Shown here: positions 7,097 through 15,106 of the stretch, in pieces | Numbering within the stretch: position 1 is the first letter of the stretch | How the letters are laid out: each line of letters starts with the position of its first letter | Source of the DNA: CBFGRV01 sp965651265 | GTDB lineage: Bacteria > Bacteroidota > Rhodothermia > Rhodothermales > VXPQ01 | Length of the DNA: 15,106 nucleotides | Direction of reading: 5' to 3' | Assembly (NCBI GenBank): GCA_965651265.1 | Contig: CBFGRV010000068.1 | Coordinates: 1-15,106 of the forward strand | Notes under the pieces: generated by a model | Told to the model about the DNA's origin: nothing | The model's input: the letters and a program-made list of their open reading frames with translations, nothing else | Database searches by the model: none | Translations under genes and position numbers: made by a program

Positions 7097-9574
7097 GTGT
7101 CTACTCTGAAGTACGCGACAATCGCACTAGCCGGCTCAATACCGAAAGCTGCGATGATACCCTTGGCTGTGGCCCTCATCCTGCTCTCCGGCTCGACTAA
7201 TTCTAGTGCACAATCTGTTCCTCACTGGGATACGCAGTTCGCCCTCCCTGGTGTGAGCGGGCCGGTTGGCGCAATTGCTCTCGCGGAAGATCGCTACATC
7301 ATTGGAGGTGTTTTCTCCAGCGCTGGTGGGGTCCATGCATCGAACATCGTTTCGTTCAGTCCGACTTCCAACATGTGGTCGCCTCTCGGGGGAGGGGTTA
7401 ATGGTCAGATCGACGCTATCGCCGTAGCAGGCGGGGGTGAGATTTACGTGGGAGGCAGCTTTTCCTTGGCGGGGGGCGAAGCCGCCGCCAACATCGCCAT
7501 GTGGGACGGCGCTCAGTGGCATGCTCTTGCCGACGGTCTCGATGCTCCGGTATCGGCTCTGGCTCTCGATGATGGCCTACTGTATGCCGGCGGAGATTTC
7601 CTGGCCTCCGGCAGCATCGTTCTAAACGGAATAGGAGCGTGGGATGGAACGGAGTGGAAAGACCTGGATGGAGGATTGAAGGAGGACGAACTCACTCTCG
7701 GCGTCTACGCGCTGGACGTCGACGACGAAGGCCAACTGTTCGTCGGAGGACGGTTCAGCGAGGCCGGAGGTGTGGCGGTAAATTCCTTCGCCGTTTGGAA
7801 CGGATCCGAATGGTCATCGCCAGGCCAGTTGCTCAGTTCGACGGAGAACTTCGGCGTGGCTGTGTATGCGATTGCTTGCGCCAACGGTGCTACGTACGTG
7901 GGCGGGGATTTCACCCATGCCGGCCAACTCGAGGTAAGCAATATTACTCGCCTGGAGAACGGTACGTGGAGCAGATTAGACAACGGTCTCTCTGAATCAG
8001 TCATTACGGACATCGCGCTATCAGAAGCTGGAGATTTGTTCGTTGCCGGCAGCAGCACGCTTTCTCCGACAAGTTATCTATTAGCAGCGTTTCGCGGCTC
8101 GGAGTGGAGTTTCATTGAGCCCCCTGGTCCCCAGCGCGGCGCTTACGCGCTGGCAGTCGATGAATCCGGAAGTCTGCTGGTGGGGCATATAGATCTCCTG
8201 GATCCAGCGGGGGGAAATCCCACTCAATTCTTGTACCGGTGGAATACGACCGAGAAAGCATGGCAAGTCCTCGGTACGGTGCTGAAAGGAGTCGATGGAC
8301 CCATCTACGCATTCGAGCCAGACTCGTCCAGTGGATTTTTCGTGGCTGGAAAGTTTTCGTTTGCAGGGCAATCTCAAGCCAACAACATAGCATACTGGGA
8401 TGGTGTCGACTGGTCGCCACTCGGCGACGGCATCGCGGGGGAAGTAAGGGCGCTTGCGCTGGCGCCCAGCGGGGATCTCTATGTAGCCGGTGTATTTCGT
8501 GCGAGCGGCGATGTCCCCGCTCGCAATATCGCTCGTTGGGACGGGGCGACGTGGCATGCCCTGGAGGATGGAGTCTTATTTCCAGCACAACCAGACCTCG
8601 AGGAGGTAAATACGCTGTCCGTCCACGAAGATCTTTTGATAGTGGGCGGCATTTTTACGAAGTCCGGCTCCATCGACGTAAGCCATCTCGCGGCGTGGGA
8701 CATCAACGATCTAGGCTGGCGAGATCCACCCGGCTTTCCAAATAATACCGTTCTTTCTAGCGCCTCCATCGACGAGGGTCTGGTCATCGCGGGTCATTTT
8801 GATCAGCTCTCATCCGAAGGAGGTTTCCCGTATGTAGCATGGTGGCGTGACGGGCAATGGGAGACCATGGACGAGGGTAGCTCAGCTCCTGTCGTTGGCC
8901 TTTATACCGCGGGGTCCGCATTGTACGCATCAGGCCGTTTCGGAGAGAGTGATGTGGCGAGATGGGATGGCAGTCAGTGGATTCCAGAAGGTGTTGATGC
9001 GCATGACGGCATAATCCTGGCGGCGTCAAGCCTCTCGGATGGGCGTCTAATCATCGGGGGCAATTTTCGCGAACTCAACTTCGCAGGCGAATCCATTCAC
9101 GTAGATCGAATGGCTTACCGGCTAGGTGACCGTTGGAAGCCCCTCCCGGGCATTGGCGTACAATGGGGCTCGATTCGAGAAATCGCCGAGTACGGCGACG
9201 ATCTTATCGTCGTCGGAGATTTTGGCGCAGGCGGCGGCGACGGTGGTCTTCCATTCGCCAACTTTGCTGTTCTTCGGGAGGCTACCGCATTGCGGGCACC
9301 AGGAACGGGTGGACCAAGGAATGCGACGGAAAGCTCGATTTACCCGAATCCAACGAGCGGAACCATCATCGTGCAACTTACGAAACCCATAGTCGGCGCC
9401 GGAAATCTCATGATCTACGATCTTGCGGGCCGCGAGGTGCATAGGGGGACGCCATCCGGCCTCAATACCAAGTTGTACTATCGCATGCCGTCACAAATTG
9501 CTTCAGGCACTTACATAATCCGCATAGTGCTTGACGGAGAGACCATTACGGAACTATTCACCTTCGTAAGATGA
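7097..9574 (+). CDS. Secreted propeller-repeat protein with T9SS sorting domain
   Basis: An 825-residue exported protein. It starts with a signal peptide (hydrophobic core at about residues 20-32, then a polar stretch ending SSAQS). The body is about 14 repeats of 40-55 residues with the pattern G-x-LYVGG-x-F-x-x-AGG, then N-I-A-x-WDG-x-x-W-x-x-LG-x-G, best seen at the copies starting GEIYVGG, GLLYAGG, GQLFVGG, GDLYVAG. This is typical of beta-propeller blades of the Kelch-like kind. Residues about 744-825 are a T9SS type A sorting domain (IYPNPTSG, then IYDLAGREV), which directs passage through the outer membrane. The GTG at 7097 is the first start after an in-frame stop at 7067; the ATG at 7154 would leave a signal peptide without positive charge. 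Its stop overlaps the next gene's start by ATGA. No enzyme motif is visible; ligand or partner binding is likely. Confidence 0.85.
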   Translation: MSTLKYATIALAGSIPKAAMIPLAVALILLSGSTNSSAQSVPHWDTQFALPGVSGPVGAIALAEDRYIIGGVFSSAGGVHASNIVSFSPTSNMWSPLGGGVNGQIDAIAVAGGGEIYVGGSFSLAGGEAAANIAMWDGAQWHALADGLDAPVSALALDDGLLYAGGDFLASGSIVLNGIGAWDGTEWKDLDGGLKEDELTLGVYALDVDDEGQLFVGGRFSEAGGVAVNSFAVWNGSEWSSPGQLLSSTENFGVAVYAIACANGATYVGGDFTHAGQLEVSNITRLENGTWSRLDNGLSESVITDIALSEAGDLFVAGSSTLSPTSYLLAAFRGSEWSFIEPPGPQRGAYALAVDESGSLLVGHIDLLDPAGGNPTQFLYRWNTTEKAWQVLGTVLKGVDGPIYAFEPDSSSGFFVAGKFSFAGQSQANNIAYWDGVDWSPLGDGIAGEVRALALAPSGDLYVAGVFRASGDVPARNIARWDGATWHALEDGVLFPAQPDLEEVNTLSVHEDLLIVGGIFTKSGSIDVSHLAAWDINDLGWRDPPGFPNNTVLSSASIDEGLVIAGHFDQLSSEGGFPYVAWWRDGQWETMDEGSSAPVVGLYTAGSALYASGRFGESDVARWDGSQWIPEGVDAHDGIILAASSLSDGRLIIGGNFRELNFAGESIHVDRMAYRLGDRWKPLPGIGVQWGSIREIAEYGDDLIVVGDFGAGGGDGGLPFANFAVLREATALRAPGTGGPRNATESSIYPNPTSGTIIVQLTKPIVGAGNLMIYDLAGREVHRGTPSGLNTKLYYRMPSQIASGTYIIRIVLDGETITELFTFVR
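9571..9574 (+). promoter_or_regulatory. ATGA start/stop overlap coupling two genes
   Basis: The ATG of the protease (9571-9573) shares bases with the TGA of the propeller gene (9572-9574). No good Shine-Dalgarno precedes it, so ribosomes finishing the first gene are the likely source of initiation. An in-frame ATG at 9577 is a second possible start. Confidence 0.7.
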
Positions 9575-11619
9575 CCATGTTCAAATTGCTTCCGACTTAT
9601 GTCCTGATCGGGTATGCTTCAATTATCCTAACAAATCATACCCTGCTAGCGCAGCAATTGAGCCTCAAGAGCGGAGATCGATACTTCTCGCAGGATCCGG
9701 TATACGTAAGTGATTCAGGTGGTGAGTACTCACATAGAATCTATTTCCAATTTAGAGTGAATGTGTTGCCGAGTTCTAACCAATCCCATATAGATGTAGA
9801 GAATCTGTTATCTGTTAAAGCGGACGGCCTACCAATGTTGCTTAGAGATCTTCAGGCTATATATGGTCCGTTTGAAATGCATAAGGCATTTCCGGATGCT
9901 GGGTGGAACGACACGCATACCATTAATAAGCGTACTGGCAAATCCGCTCCAGTACCGAATCTATCTCAGATCGGCTATTTCGATTTTCATCACGTTGTAC
10001 CAATTGAGGAGGTAGTCGATAGGATTGAGACCGAGCCATACATAGAGTATGCAGAGGGCCCGCTTCAAGGATTTCTTACGGATTCTCCTGATGACTGGGT
10101 GTACGTTAACAAAACTCAGTGGTCCCTTGATAAAATTGGCGCCGAATATGCTTGGGACCATGCCAAGGGATCGGGTATAAAAATTGCCATAGTAGACGCA
10201 TGGGACTCCAGCGTTACCGAGGTCCATACGGATCTTAACGGACGGCTTGTGAACGATTTCGGATACTACGGTGGACACGGCACGTGGGTATCTGGCGTCG
10301 CTGGCGCAGTAACAAATAATGGTCATGGCATGGCAAGCCTGGGCTGGGATGTCTCATTGGAGGGATATAGTATGTATAATTACAGCTCAATCAAAGATGC
10401 CGCGGATAACGGGGCTGACGTGATTAATAATAGCTGGATTACTACCTTTAATAATAACACGTTGCGCAATAGTGTTGAATATGCTCTTGCCATGGGTGTA
10501 GTTGTAGTGGGGGGCGCTGGTAATGAGGAAATCTGTACGTCATGCGTAAAGTATCCAGCTGCGTATGCGTTTAATATAGCTGGTGAACGACATCAGGTAA
10601 TTGCCGTCAGCGGTACCTTGGCTAACGACAATTTCAGAACCGGTTGGACGTATAGCCCCGGCACGGACCCACTAAATGATCCCACCAATGCGTTTATCGA
10701 CGTATCAGCTCCCGGAGATTCGACTCTGGATGTCGGGGATGGTATTTATGTTGCGTATTCCTACAATGACGGAACTGGTCGTCATTCTATCGTGAAGAGA
10801 GCTGGAACCTCCTTCGCCGCACCTCAGGTCAGCGCGTTGGCCGGATTACTCTTAAGCATCGACCCAACGTTAACCGTTCCGGAGGTATATGATATTATAA
10901 CGGGCTCTGCAGACAAAGTGGGCCAGTACAGCTATGACGCGAATGGGTGGAATCGATATCTCGGCTACGGAAGGATTAATGCCGGGATTGCCGTATGCAG
11001 CGTTGCACCGACATGTTCACTTTCTGCACCGACGAACCTGCAAGTGGTGAATTACGCAAGCACAGGGCAATTTCCAGAACTTGCGTGGACACCGCCGGCA
11101 GGAGTAGTCGACCATTACAACGTATACCGACAGAGCCCTGGAAGTACGTCATGGGTACTTGTGGGGACACCGGATGTAAGTAGCTACACAGATAGAGATG
11201 TCAGGATAGCCGTCAAGACTGGGGTTAATGATTATCAGTATCGAGTGGCGGCGGTGGATTTTGGAGGAGTCGAAGGAAGCTATGCATGGGTAAGCATTTG
11301 GGGCGAGCCCTCCTACAAGTACGGTGGTCCCACCTTGACAGACGCTAAACTACCTACGCGCTACGAGCTCTCGCAGAACTATCCGAATCCGTTTAACCCA
11401 TCGACGGAGATAGAGTTCGATCTTCCCGAGTCCGCATTTGTACGATTGATAATATATGATGTCATGGGAAGAGAGGTTATGCGGCTCATTGATCAAAACA
11501 TGGAGGCAGGCAGGCATTCAGTTATCGTTGATGCAGAGGGATTGCCTAGCGGCGCTTACTTGTATCGCATTAGTGTTGGGTCGTTCAGAAAAAGCCGGTC
11601 CATGATGTTACTGAAATAA
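9571..11619 (+). CDS. Secreted subtilisin-family protease with T9SS sorting domain
   Basis: A 682-residue S8-family serine protease. A signal peptide (about residues 1-28, ending LLAQQ) is followed by a prodomain-like region to about 180, closing with VVDRIETEPYIEYAEGP, as in propeptides of this family. The catalytic residues are D209 (IAIVDAWDSS), H236 (GGHGTWVSGVAG), oxyanion N318 (GAGNE) and S414 (GTSFAAPQVSALAG). Asp209 is followed by Ala-Trp rather than the usual Thr/Ser-Gly. An FN3-like domain spans about 487-580 (PTNLQVVN, then YNVYRQ). Residues about 595-682 are a T9SS type A sorting domain (LSQNYPNPFNPSTEIEF, IYDVMGREV). Its start at 9571 overlaps the propeller gene's stop, so translation is coupled. 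GC content is far below the neighbours (hand counts of single lines give about 38-55%). An intact triad suggests an active enzyme; its substrate is unknown. Confidence 0.9.
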   Translation: MTMFKLLPTYVLIGYASIILTNHTLLAQQLSLKSGDRYFSQDPVYVSDSGGEYSHRIYFQFRVNVLPSSNQSHIDVENLLSVKADGLPMLLRDLQAIYGPFEMHKAFPDAGWNDTHTINKRTGKSAPVPNLSQIGYFDFHHVVPIEEVVDRIETEPYIEYAEGPLQGFLTDSPDDWVYVNKTQWSLDKIGAEYAWDHAKGSGIKIAIVDAWDSSVTEVHTDLNGRLVNDFGYYGGHGTWVSGVAGAVTNNGHGMASLGWDVSLEGYSMYNYSSIKDAADNGADVINNSWITTFNNNTLRNSVEYALAMGVVVVGGAGNEEICTSCVKYPAAYAFNIAGERHQVIAVSGTLANDNFRTGWTYSPGTDPLNDPTNAFIDVSAPGDSTLDVGDGIYVAYSYNDGTGRHSIVKRAGTSFAAPQVSALAGLLLSIDPTLTVPEVYDIITGSADKVGQYSYDANGWNRYLGYGRINAGIAVCSVAPTCSLSAPTNLQVVNYASTGQFPELAWTPPAGVVDHYNVYRQSPGSTSWVLVGTPDVSSYTDRDVRIAVKTGVNDYQYRVAAVDFGGVEGSYAWVSIWGEPSYKYGGPTLTDAKLPTRYELSQNYPNPFNPSTEIEFDLPESAFVRLIIYDVMGREVMRLIDQNMEAGRHSVIVDAEGLPSGAYLYRISVGSFRKSRSMMLLK

Positions 11620-12100
11620 AAATCTATGATGCCCTGTAACGATGTTGTACATGGTTCTTGGCACTTGCATTTAGAGCCATAGAGTGCGATATGATCGTGT
11701 GACTCGTAGGTAGGTATGTTTAGGGTTCGCTTTGCTAATATGGTAAATGAAAAATAAGACGAGAATGTGAGATGCGTTTATGAGTTAGCCAGGTACCGGC
11801 AGATCATGACTCTTATGAGGGCGATCACGATACAAGTTTGTTGAAACTCTACTTCGTTTAGCTGCGGGCGCACTAGACGGAACGGGTGTACGTTCGCAGA
11901 CGTGTCGTGTGGAAGCGTTAGATTAGATAATGCATTTAGACCTTCTATTTGAAGGGTGGTGCTGCAGGCTTTTTGTGCCAGACCGTTCATTGATGGAACG
12001 ATAACGCCAATCAATCTCAGGAAATTATATAGACGAGGGCATACCTCGGTTCGCCGGCCCGAAGGCCGGTAGCGCTTCGAGGGCCGAAAATGTCGCATCG
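11620..12100. other. AT-rich gap without a supportable gene
   Basis: These 481 bp have low GC (about 43% in one hand-counted line) up to about 12030, then return to the GC-rich background. A 129-aa minus-strand open frame (12167-11778) spans part of it but overlaps the glycosylase gene and resembles no family. No T-rich hairpin directly follows the protease gene. The final 70 bp hold two small hairpins just before the glycosylase start. Confidence 0.55.
12034..12070 (+). repeat. Two adjacent hairpins upstream of the glycosylase gene
   Basis: CGAGG (12034-12038) pairs with CCTCG (12044-12048) across a 5-nt loop. Five bases on, GCCGGCC (12053-12059) pairs with GGCCGGT (12064-12070) across a CGAA tetraloop, with one G-T pair. 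They lie 30-65 nt before the ATG at 12101. They may form structure in a leader RNA or end transcription from the left, though no T-run follows. Confidence 0.4.
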
Positions 12101-12757
12101 ATGCCCAATTCCATGCTGCTCGCCGAGATCTGGGACGTGCTCGAGCGGCGCGTCTTTCCGATTCCATCCACGGACCGGCTCTTCAATCCCTATCGTGACG
12201 GCGCGCCCGATCTGGACCGCGAGGATGCGCCCGCGATACGCCGCGAGAACGTGCGTGCGTATCTCGCCGCCTACGATACGATGCCGGATGTCCTGCTTCT
12301 CGCCGAGGCGCCGGGCCCGTGGGGCTGCCGCTTTTCGGGCGTGCCCATCACCTGTGAGGCGCAGCTGCTGGATCCGGCTTTCCCCATCGATGGGCGGAAG
12401 ACCAGTCTCGCGTCCGATCCGCACACGGAGTATTGCGCCGGTATCCACTGGCGGGTGCTGGCCGATCACTTTCCGCGGTTCATCACGTGGAATGCCGTGC
12501 CCTTTCATCCGCACCGGCCGGGGGAGCCGCTCTCCATCCGAACCCCAACCGCGCGCGAGATCGATGCCTTTACGGATGTGGTCGACGCGTTTCTGAGCGT
12601 CATCCAGCCGAAACAGGTCGTGGCCGTCGGCCGCAAGGGCGAGCATTCGCTCAACCGGCTGGGGGTCGAGAACACCTACGTCCGCCATCCGTCACAGGGC
12701 GGGGCGAAGCGGTTCGAGAGGGGGGTGTTGGATGTGCTGCGAGCGTGTGGAATCTAG
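12101..12757 (+). CDS. Uracil-DNA glycosylase superfamily protein
   Basis: A 218-residue protein of the uracil-DNA glycosylase fold, which removes uracil or related damaged bases from DNA. Motif 1 is seen as LLLAEAPGPWGCRFSGVPIT (A68-E69-A70-P71-G72), like the GEAPG loop of family 4 and related groups but with the GCRFSGVPIT continuation of a less-studied branch. Motif 2 is RHPSQGG with H196-P-S, the loop that enters the minor groove. No four-cysteine pattern of family-4 Fe-S enzymes is evident (only three or four scattered Cys). The ATG at 12101 is used; an ATG at 12113 is also possible. The lipoprotein gene follows by 11 bp. Whether it acts on uracil, hypoxanthine or another base cannot be read from the sequence. 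Confidence 0.8.
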   Translation: MPNSMLLAEIWDVLERRVFPIPSTDRLFNPYRDGAPDLDREDAPAIRRENVRAYLAAYDTMPDVLLLAEAPGPWGCRFSGVPITCEAQLLDPAFPIDGRKTSLASDPHTEYCAGIHWRVLADHFPRFITWNAVPFHPHRPGEPLSIRTPTAREIDAFTDVVDAFLSVIQPKQVVAVGRKGEHSLNRLGVENTYVRHPSQGGAKRFERGVLDVLRACGI

Positions 12758-12768
12758 CGAGCAACGTT

Positions 12769-13965
12769 ATGAGCAGATCCCTTCTAATCGCACTGACAGG
12801 TCTCCTATGCTCCCTGACTGTAGGATGCGATACGGCCGGCACGGAGAAATCCGACCCTGTAGAGATTCGACCCACTGCAGAGGCTCAGCTCTCCACGTCA
12901 TCGGTCCGGTTCCGCGCTGACAGCGCGGGCAGCATCCATGGACGCTGGTCGGATAGCGGAGAGCAGGTCATCTGGGATGCCGGTGTTTGGGTCGCCGGAC
13001 GGCAAAGTGGGAAGGCCGCCGCGACCTTACGGGTGATGGACGCGAGCAATTATCGATCGACAGTCGGGGAGCGATCACTCGGGATTTATCGGCTTCGCCG
13101 TGACAGCATCGGGTACGTTTCTGTAGCCGATTGGCCCGTTGAGTATGGCGCTCCGACGCAAAGCGATGGAACCCCGCTTGTGTCGGGAGAGGAGATGCTG
13201 TGGTCTGCCTTTCGGCCCTATACGGGCGACTTAACCGGGTTCAGCCCGGAAACCCTTCTGGAGTCCCCAATACCGGATGTCACCATCACGCAATCGATCG
13301 TGGCGTTCCGTGAAGCTGAAGTGGCCGATTTCACGCGGATCGAGTACAACATAACGAACGACGGTTCCGCCGCCGTTAGTGATTTGTATCTAGGGTTTTA
13401 TGCCGATGTGGATATCCAGACGTCTGGCTGCATCTTTTTGGGGCGGAACTCCGTCGCGTTTAATTCGACAGAGGCTTTTTCGTACACGTATCCCTCTGAG
13501 GCGCGAGGCGACACGGCGCTTACGTGCGACATTCCGGTGGTGGGCTATACGATACGGTTCGATGATGCATCCGAACCCGCCACGCTGTACCACCCGCCGC
13601 TAGGCAAGAACGCTGATATCTTCGAGTTCAGTGAAGCGACTTTGCGAACGCCTGACGACGTGATCGATCGACTGCGGGCGGTGTCCAGTACCGGCGAACC
13701 GCTCACGAATCCCGAGGACGGTCAACCGACGCCGTACGCCTTTACGGGTGATCCCGTAGAAGAAACCGGTTGGCTGGGAATCGAATCCGACGTGCGGAGC
13801 CTCTTGTCGAGTGGTCCTTTCGAACTCGAGGCTGGTGGGTCACTGAGGTTTTTCGTCGGATTGGTGACGGCTAGACGCGGCAGCCTCGCCGAATCGATAG
13901 AAGCGGCTAAAGAACAGCTCAGAATGGCAGAACAACTGGGACATCTGCCTTCAGCTCGGTTCTAG
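12769..13965 (+). CDS. Putative lipoprotein of a Rhodothermia/Ignavibacteria-type surface family
   Basis: A 398-residue protein with a lipoprotein signal peptide: MSRSLLIALTGLLCSLTVGC, with C20 as the lipid-bearing residue (Thr at -3 is slightly off the usual Leu) and Asp at +2. The mature part has motifs that I associate with large surface proteins of this group: WDAGVWVAGR near the start, DFTRIEYNITNDG with LYLGFYADVDI in the middle, and SSGPFELEAGGSLRFFVGLV followed by a helix (AESIEAAKEQLRMAEQ) at the end. No T9SS sorting domain is present. The open frame extends upstream to 12433 inside the glycosylase gene, but the signal peptide fixes the start at 12769, 11 bp after the glycosylase stop. 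Function is unknown; a surface or periplasmic role is likely. Confidence 0.75.
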   Translation: MSRSLLIALTGLLCSLTVGCDTAGTEKSDPVEIRPTAEAQLSTSSVRFRADSAGSIHGRWSDSGEQVIWDAGVWVAGRQSGKAAATLRVMDASNYRSTVGERSLGIYRLRRDSIGYVSVADWPVEYGAPTQSDGTPLVSGEEMLWSAFRPYTGDLTGFSPETLLESPIPDVTITQSIVAFREAEVADFTRIEYNITNDGSAAVSDLYLGFYADVDIQTSGCIFLGRNSVAFNSTEAFSYTYPSEARGDTALTCDIPVVGYTIRFDDASEPATLYHPPLGKNADIFEFSEATLRTPDDVIDRLRAVSSTGEPLTNPEDGQPTPYAFTGDPVEETGWLGIESDVRSLLSSGPFELEAGGSLRFFVGLVTARRGSLAESIEAAKEQLRMAEQLGHLPSARF

Positions 13966-14051
13966 GTTCTCCTTTTTCGGGCGGTCGGAGCCTGCCGGGC
14001 CGCGCTTCGTATCTCTGCGGAACGCCAAGCCCGAATCCATCCCGCCGCTCC

Positions 14052-15106
14052 ATGTCCGACCTGTTCAAAGACGCCGCTCGCCGCTACCAGGCGAAGAAGG
14101 CGCCGCTCGCTGATCGCATGCGGCCGCGGACACTGGATGAGTTCGTCGGGCAGGAGCACATCCTCGGGCGCGGCAAGCTGCTGCGGCGCGCCATCGAAGC
14201 CGACCAGATCACGTCGCTCATCTTCTACGGGCCGCCGGGCACCGGGAAGACGACGCTCGCGCGCATCATCGCGAACACGACGAAGTCGCATTTCACCTCG
14301 ATGAACGCCGTGCTCTCAGGCGTGAAGGACATCCGCGAAGCCATCGCCGACGCGCAGCGGCGCCTCGAGCTGCACCGCCAGCGCACCATTCTGTTCGTCG
14401 ACGAAGTGCACCGCTTCAACAAGTCGCAGCAGGATGCACTGCTCCCGCACGTGGAGAACGGGACCGTCATCCTCATCGGCGCGACCACCGAGAATCCCTA
14501 TTTCGAGGTCAACAAGGCCCTCGTGAGCCGATCGCGCATCTTCGAGCTGCACTCGCTGGATGAAGCCGCTCTCCGCAAGGTCGCCGAGCATGCGCTGGCC
14601 GATGAAGAGCGCGGATACGGCAAGCTGCACGTAGCCATCGAGCCGGAGGCGCTGGATCATCTCGTCGGCACCGCCAATGGCGACGCACGTTCGGTGCTCA
14701 ACGCGCTGGAGCTGGCCGTCGAGACCACCGAGCCGGACGACGACGGCGTCGTACGCATCACGGTGGCCGTCGCGGAGGACTCCATCCAGAAACGCGCCGT
14801 GCTCTACGACAAGGAGGGCGACGTGCATTACGACACGATCAGCGCCTTCATCAAGAGCCTGCGCGGCTCGGATCCCGACGCGGCCCTCTACTGGATGGCG
14901 CGCATGATCTACGCCGGCGAGGATCCGCGCTTCGTCATCCGGCGGATGCTCATCTTCGCGGCGGAGGATGTCGGGCTGGCCGATCCGCGCGCCTTGCAGA
15001 TCGCCGCGGCCACGGCGCAGGCGTTCGACTACGTCGGCATGCCCGAGGGCCAATTCCATCTAGCCGAATGCTGCCTCTACCTGGCCACGGCGCCCAAGAG
15101 CAACTC
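14052..15106 (+). CDS. rarA: Replication-associated recombination protein RarA (partial)
   Basis: The first 351 codons of an AAA+ ATPase of the RarA/MgsA/WRNIP1 family, cut by the window's right end (usual length about 430-450). It acts at stalled replication forks and binds single-strand/double-strand junctions. Visible features: the family start LADRMRPRTLDEFVGQEHIL, Walker A GPPGTGKT (residues 60-67), Walker B ILFVDEVHRF (D117-E118), sensor 1 in LIGATTENP, and the arginine-bearing VSRSRIF. Further on are GDARSVLNALE, the KSLRGSDPDAALYWMARM stretch and EDVGLADPRAL, all typical of RarA; the final PKSN is where the family's C-terminal domain continues. The ATG at 14052 gives the expected short N terminus before the ATPase domain. 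It starts 86 bp after the lipoprotein stop on the same strand; co-transcription is possible but unproven. Confidence 0.95.
   Translation, partial: MSDLFKDAARRYQAKKAPLADRMRPRTLDEFVGQEHILGRGKLLRRAIEADQITSLIFYGPPGTGKTTLARIIANTTKSHFTSMNAVLSGVKDIREAIADAQRRLELHRQRTILFVDEVHRFNKSQQDALLPHVENGTVILIGATTENPYFEVNKALVSRSRIFELHSLDEAALRKVAEHALADEERGYGKLHVAIEPEALDHLVGTANGDARSVLNALELAVETTEPDDDGVVRITVAVAEDSIQKRAVLYDKEGDVHYDTISAFIKSLRGSDPDAALYWMARMIYAGEDPRFVIRRMLIFAAEDVGLADPRALQIAAATAQAFDYVGMPEGQFHLAECCLYLATAPKSN

Noticed and set aside
11917..11923. GTTAGAT, resembling an integron attC core
   Set aside because: No partner RYYYAAC site or attC-like stem was found at the right distance, and no integrase or cassette structure is present.
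11778..12167. 129-codon minus-strand open frame
   Set aside because: It overlaps the glycosylase start, has no recognisable motif and changes composition midway, with an Arg-rich first part that is a shadow.
12433..12768. Long N-terminal extension of the lipoprotein frame
   Set aside because: It lies out of frame inside the glycosylase gene, while the signal peptide with lipobox begins cleanly at 12769.

Overview
The window is chromosomal DNA from a GC-rich member of the Bacteroidota/FCB group, most likely a Rhodothermia-like lineage. The reasons are: two secreted proteins end in type IX secretion (T9SS) type A sorting domains; lysine biosynthesis uses a fused aspartokinase/diaminopimelate decarboxylase; one clear Bacteroidetes-type promoter (TTG, 20 nt, TACCTTTG) is present; and most starts lack a strong Shine-Dalgarno. 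The assignment is inference from motifs; no rRNA or tRNA gene is present to confirm it.

Layout. Positions 1-430 hold no gene I can support, only one strong hairpin. A winged-helix protein of unknown role (431-1423) follows, then a short stretch of degenerate direct repeats (1408-1592). Next comes a same-strand cluster: a 91-aa single-span membrane protein, a 60-aa zinc-ribbon/membrane protein, a JmjC/cupin ribosomal-oxygenase-like enzyme and a Nudix hydrolase. The zinc-ribbon and oxygenase genes are joined by a 14-bp tandem repeat array in which the units carry a Shine-Dalgarno-like GAGGA and, in seven of twelve, an ATGA start/stop overlap. The Nudix gene converges on, and overlaps by 63 bp, the minus-strand lysC-lysA fusion gene (6754-3938), whose product has an unusual Ala/Ser/Thr-rich tail.

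The centre of interest is 6755-11619. A Bacteroidetes-type promoter precedes two T9SS cargo genes that overlap by ATGA: an 825-aa protein with about 14 propeller-like repeats, and a 682-aa subtilisin-family protease with an FN3-like domain. The protease gene and the 481 bp of empty DNA after it are much poorer in GC than everything around them, which suggests acquisition or different selection. The coupling and shared sorting signal suggest that the two products are made together and delivered together to the cell surface or medium.

Ordinary GC-rich DNA resumes at about 12030 with a uracil-DNA glycosylase-superfamily protein, a lipoprotein 11 bp behind it, and rarA (replication-associated AAA+ ATPase), which runs off the right end. 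The glycosylase and RarA give this end a genome-maintenance flavour, with the surface lipoprotein between them.
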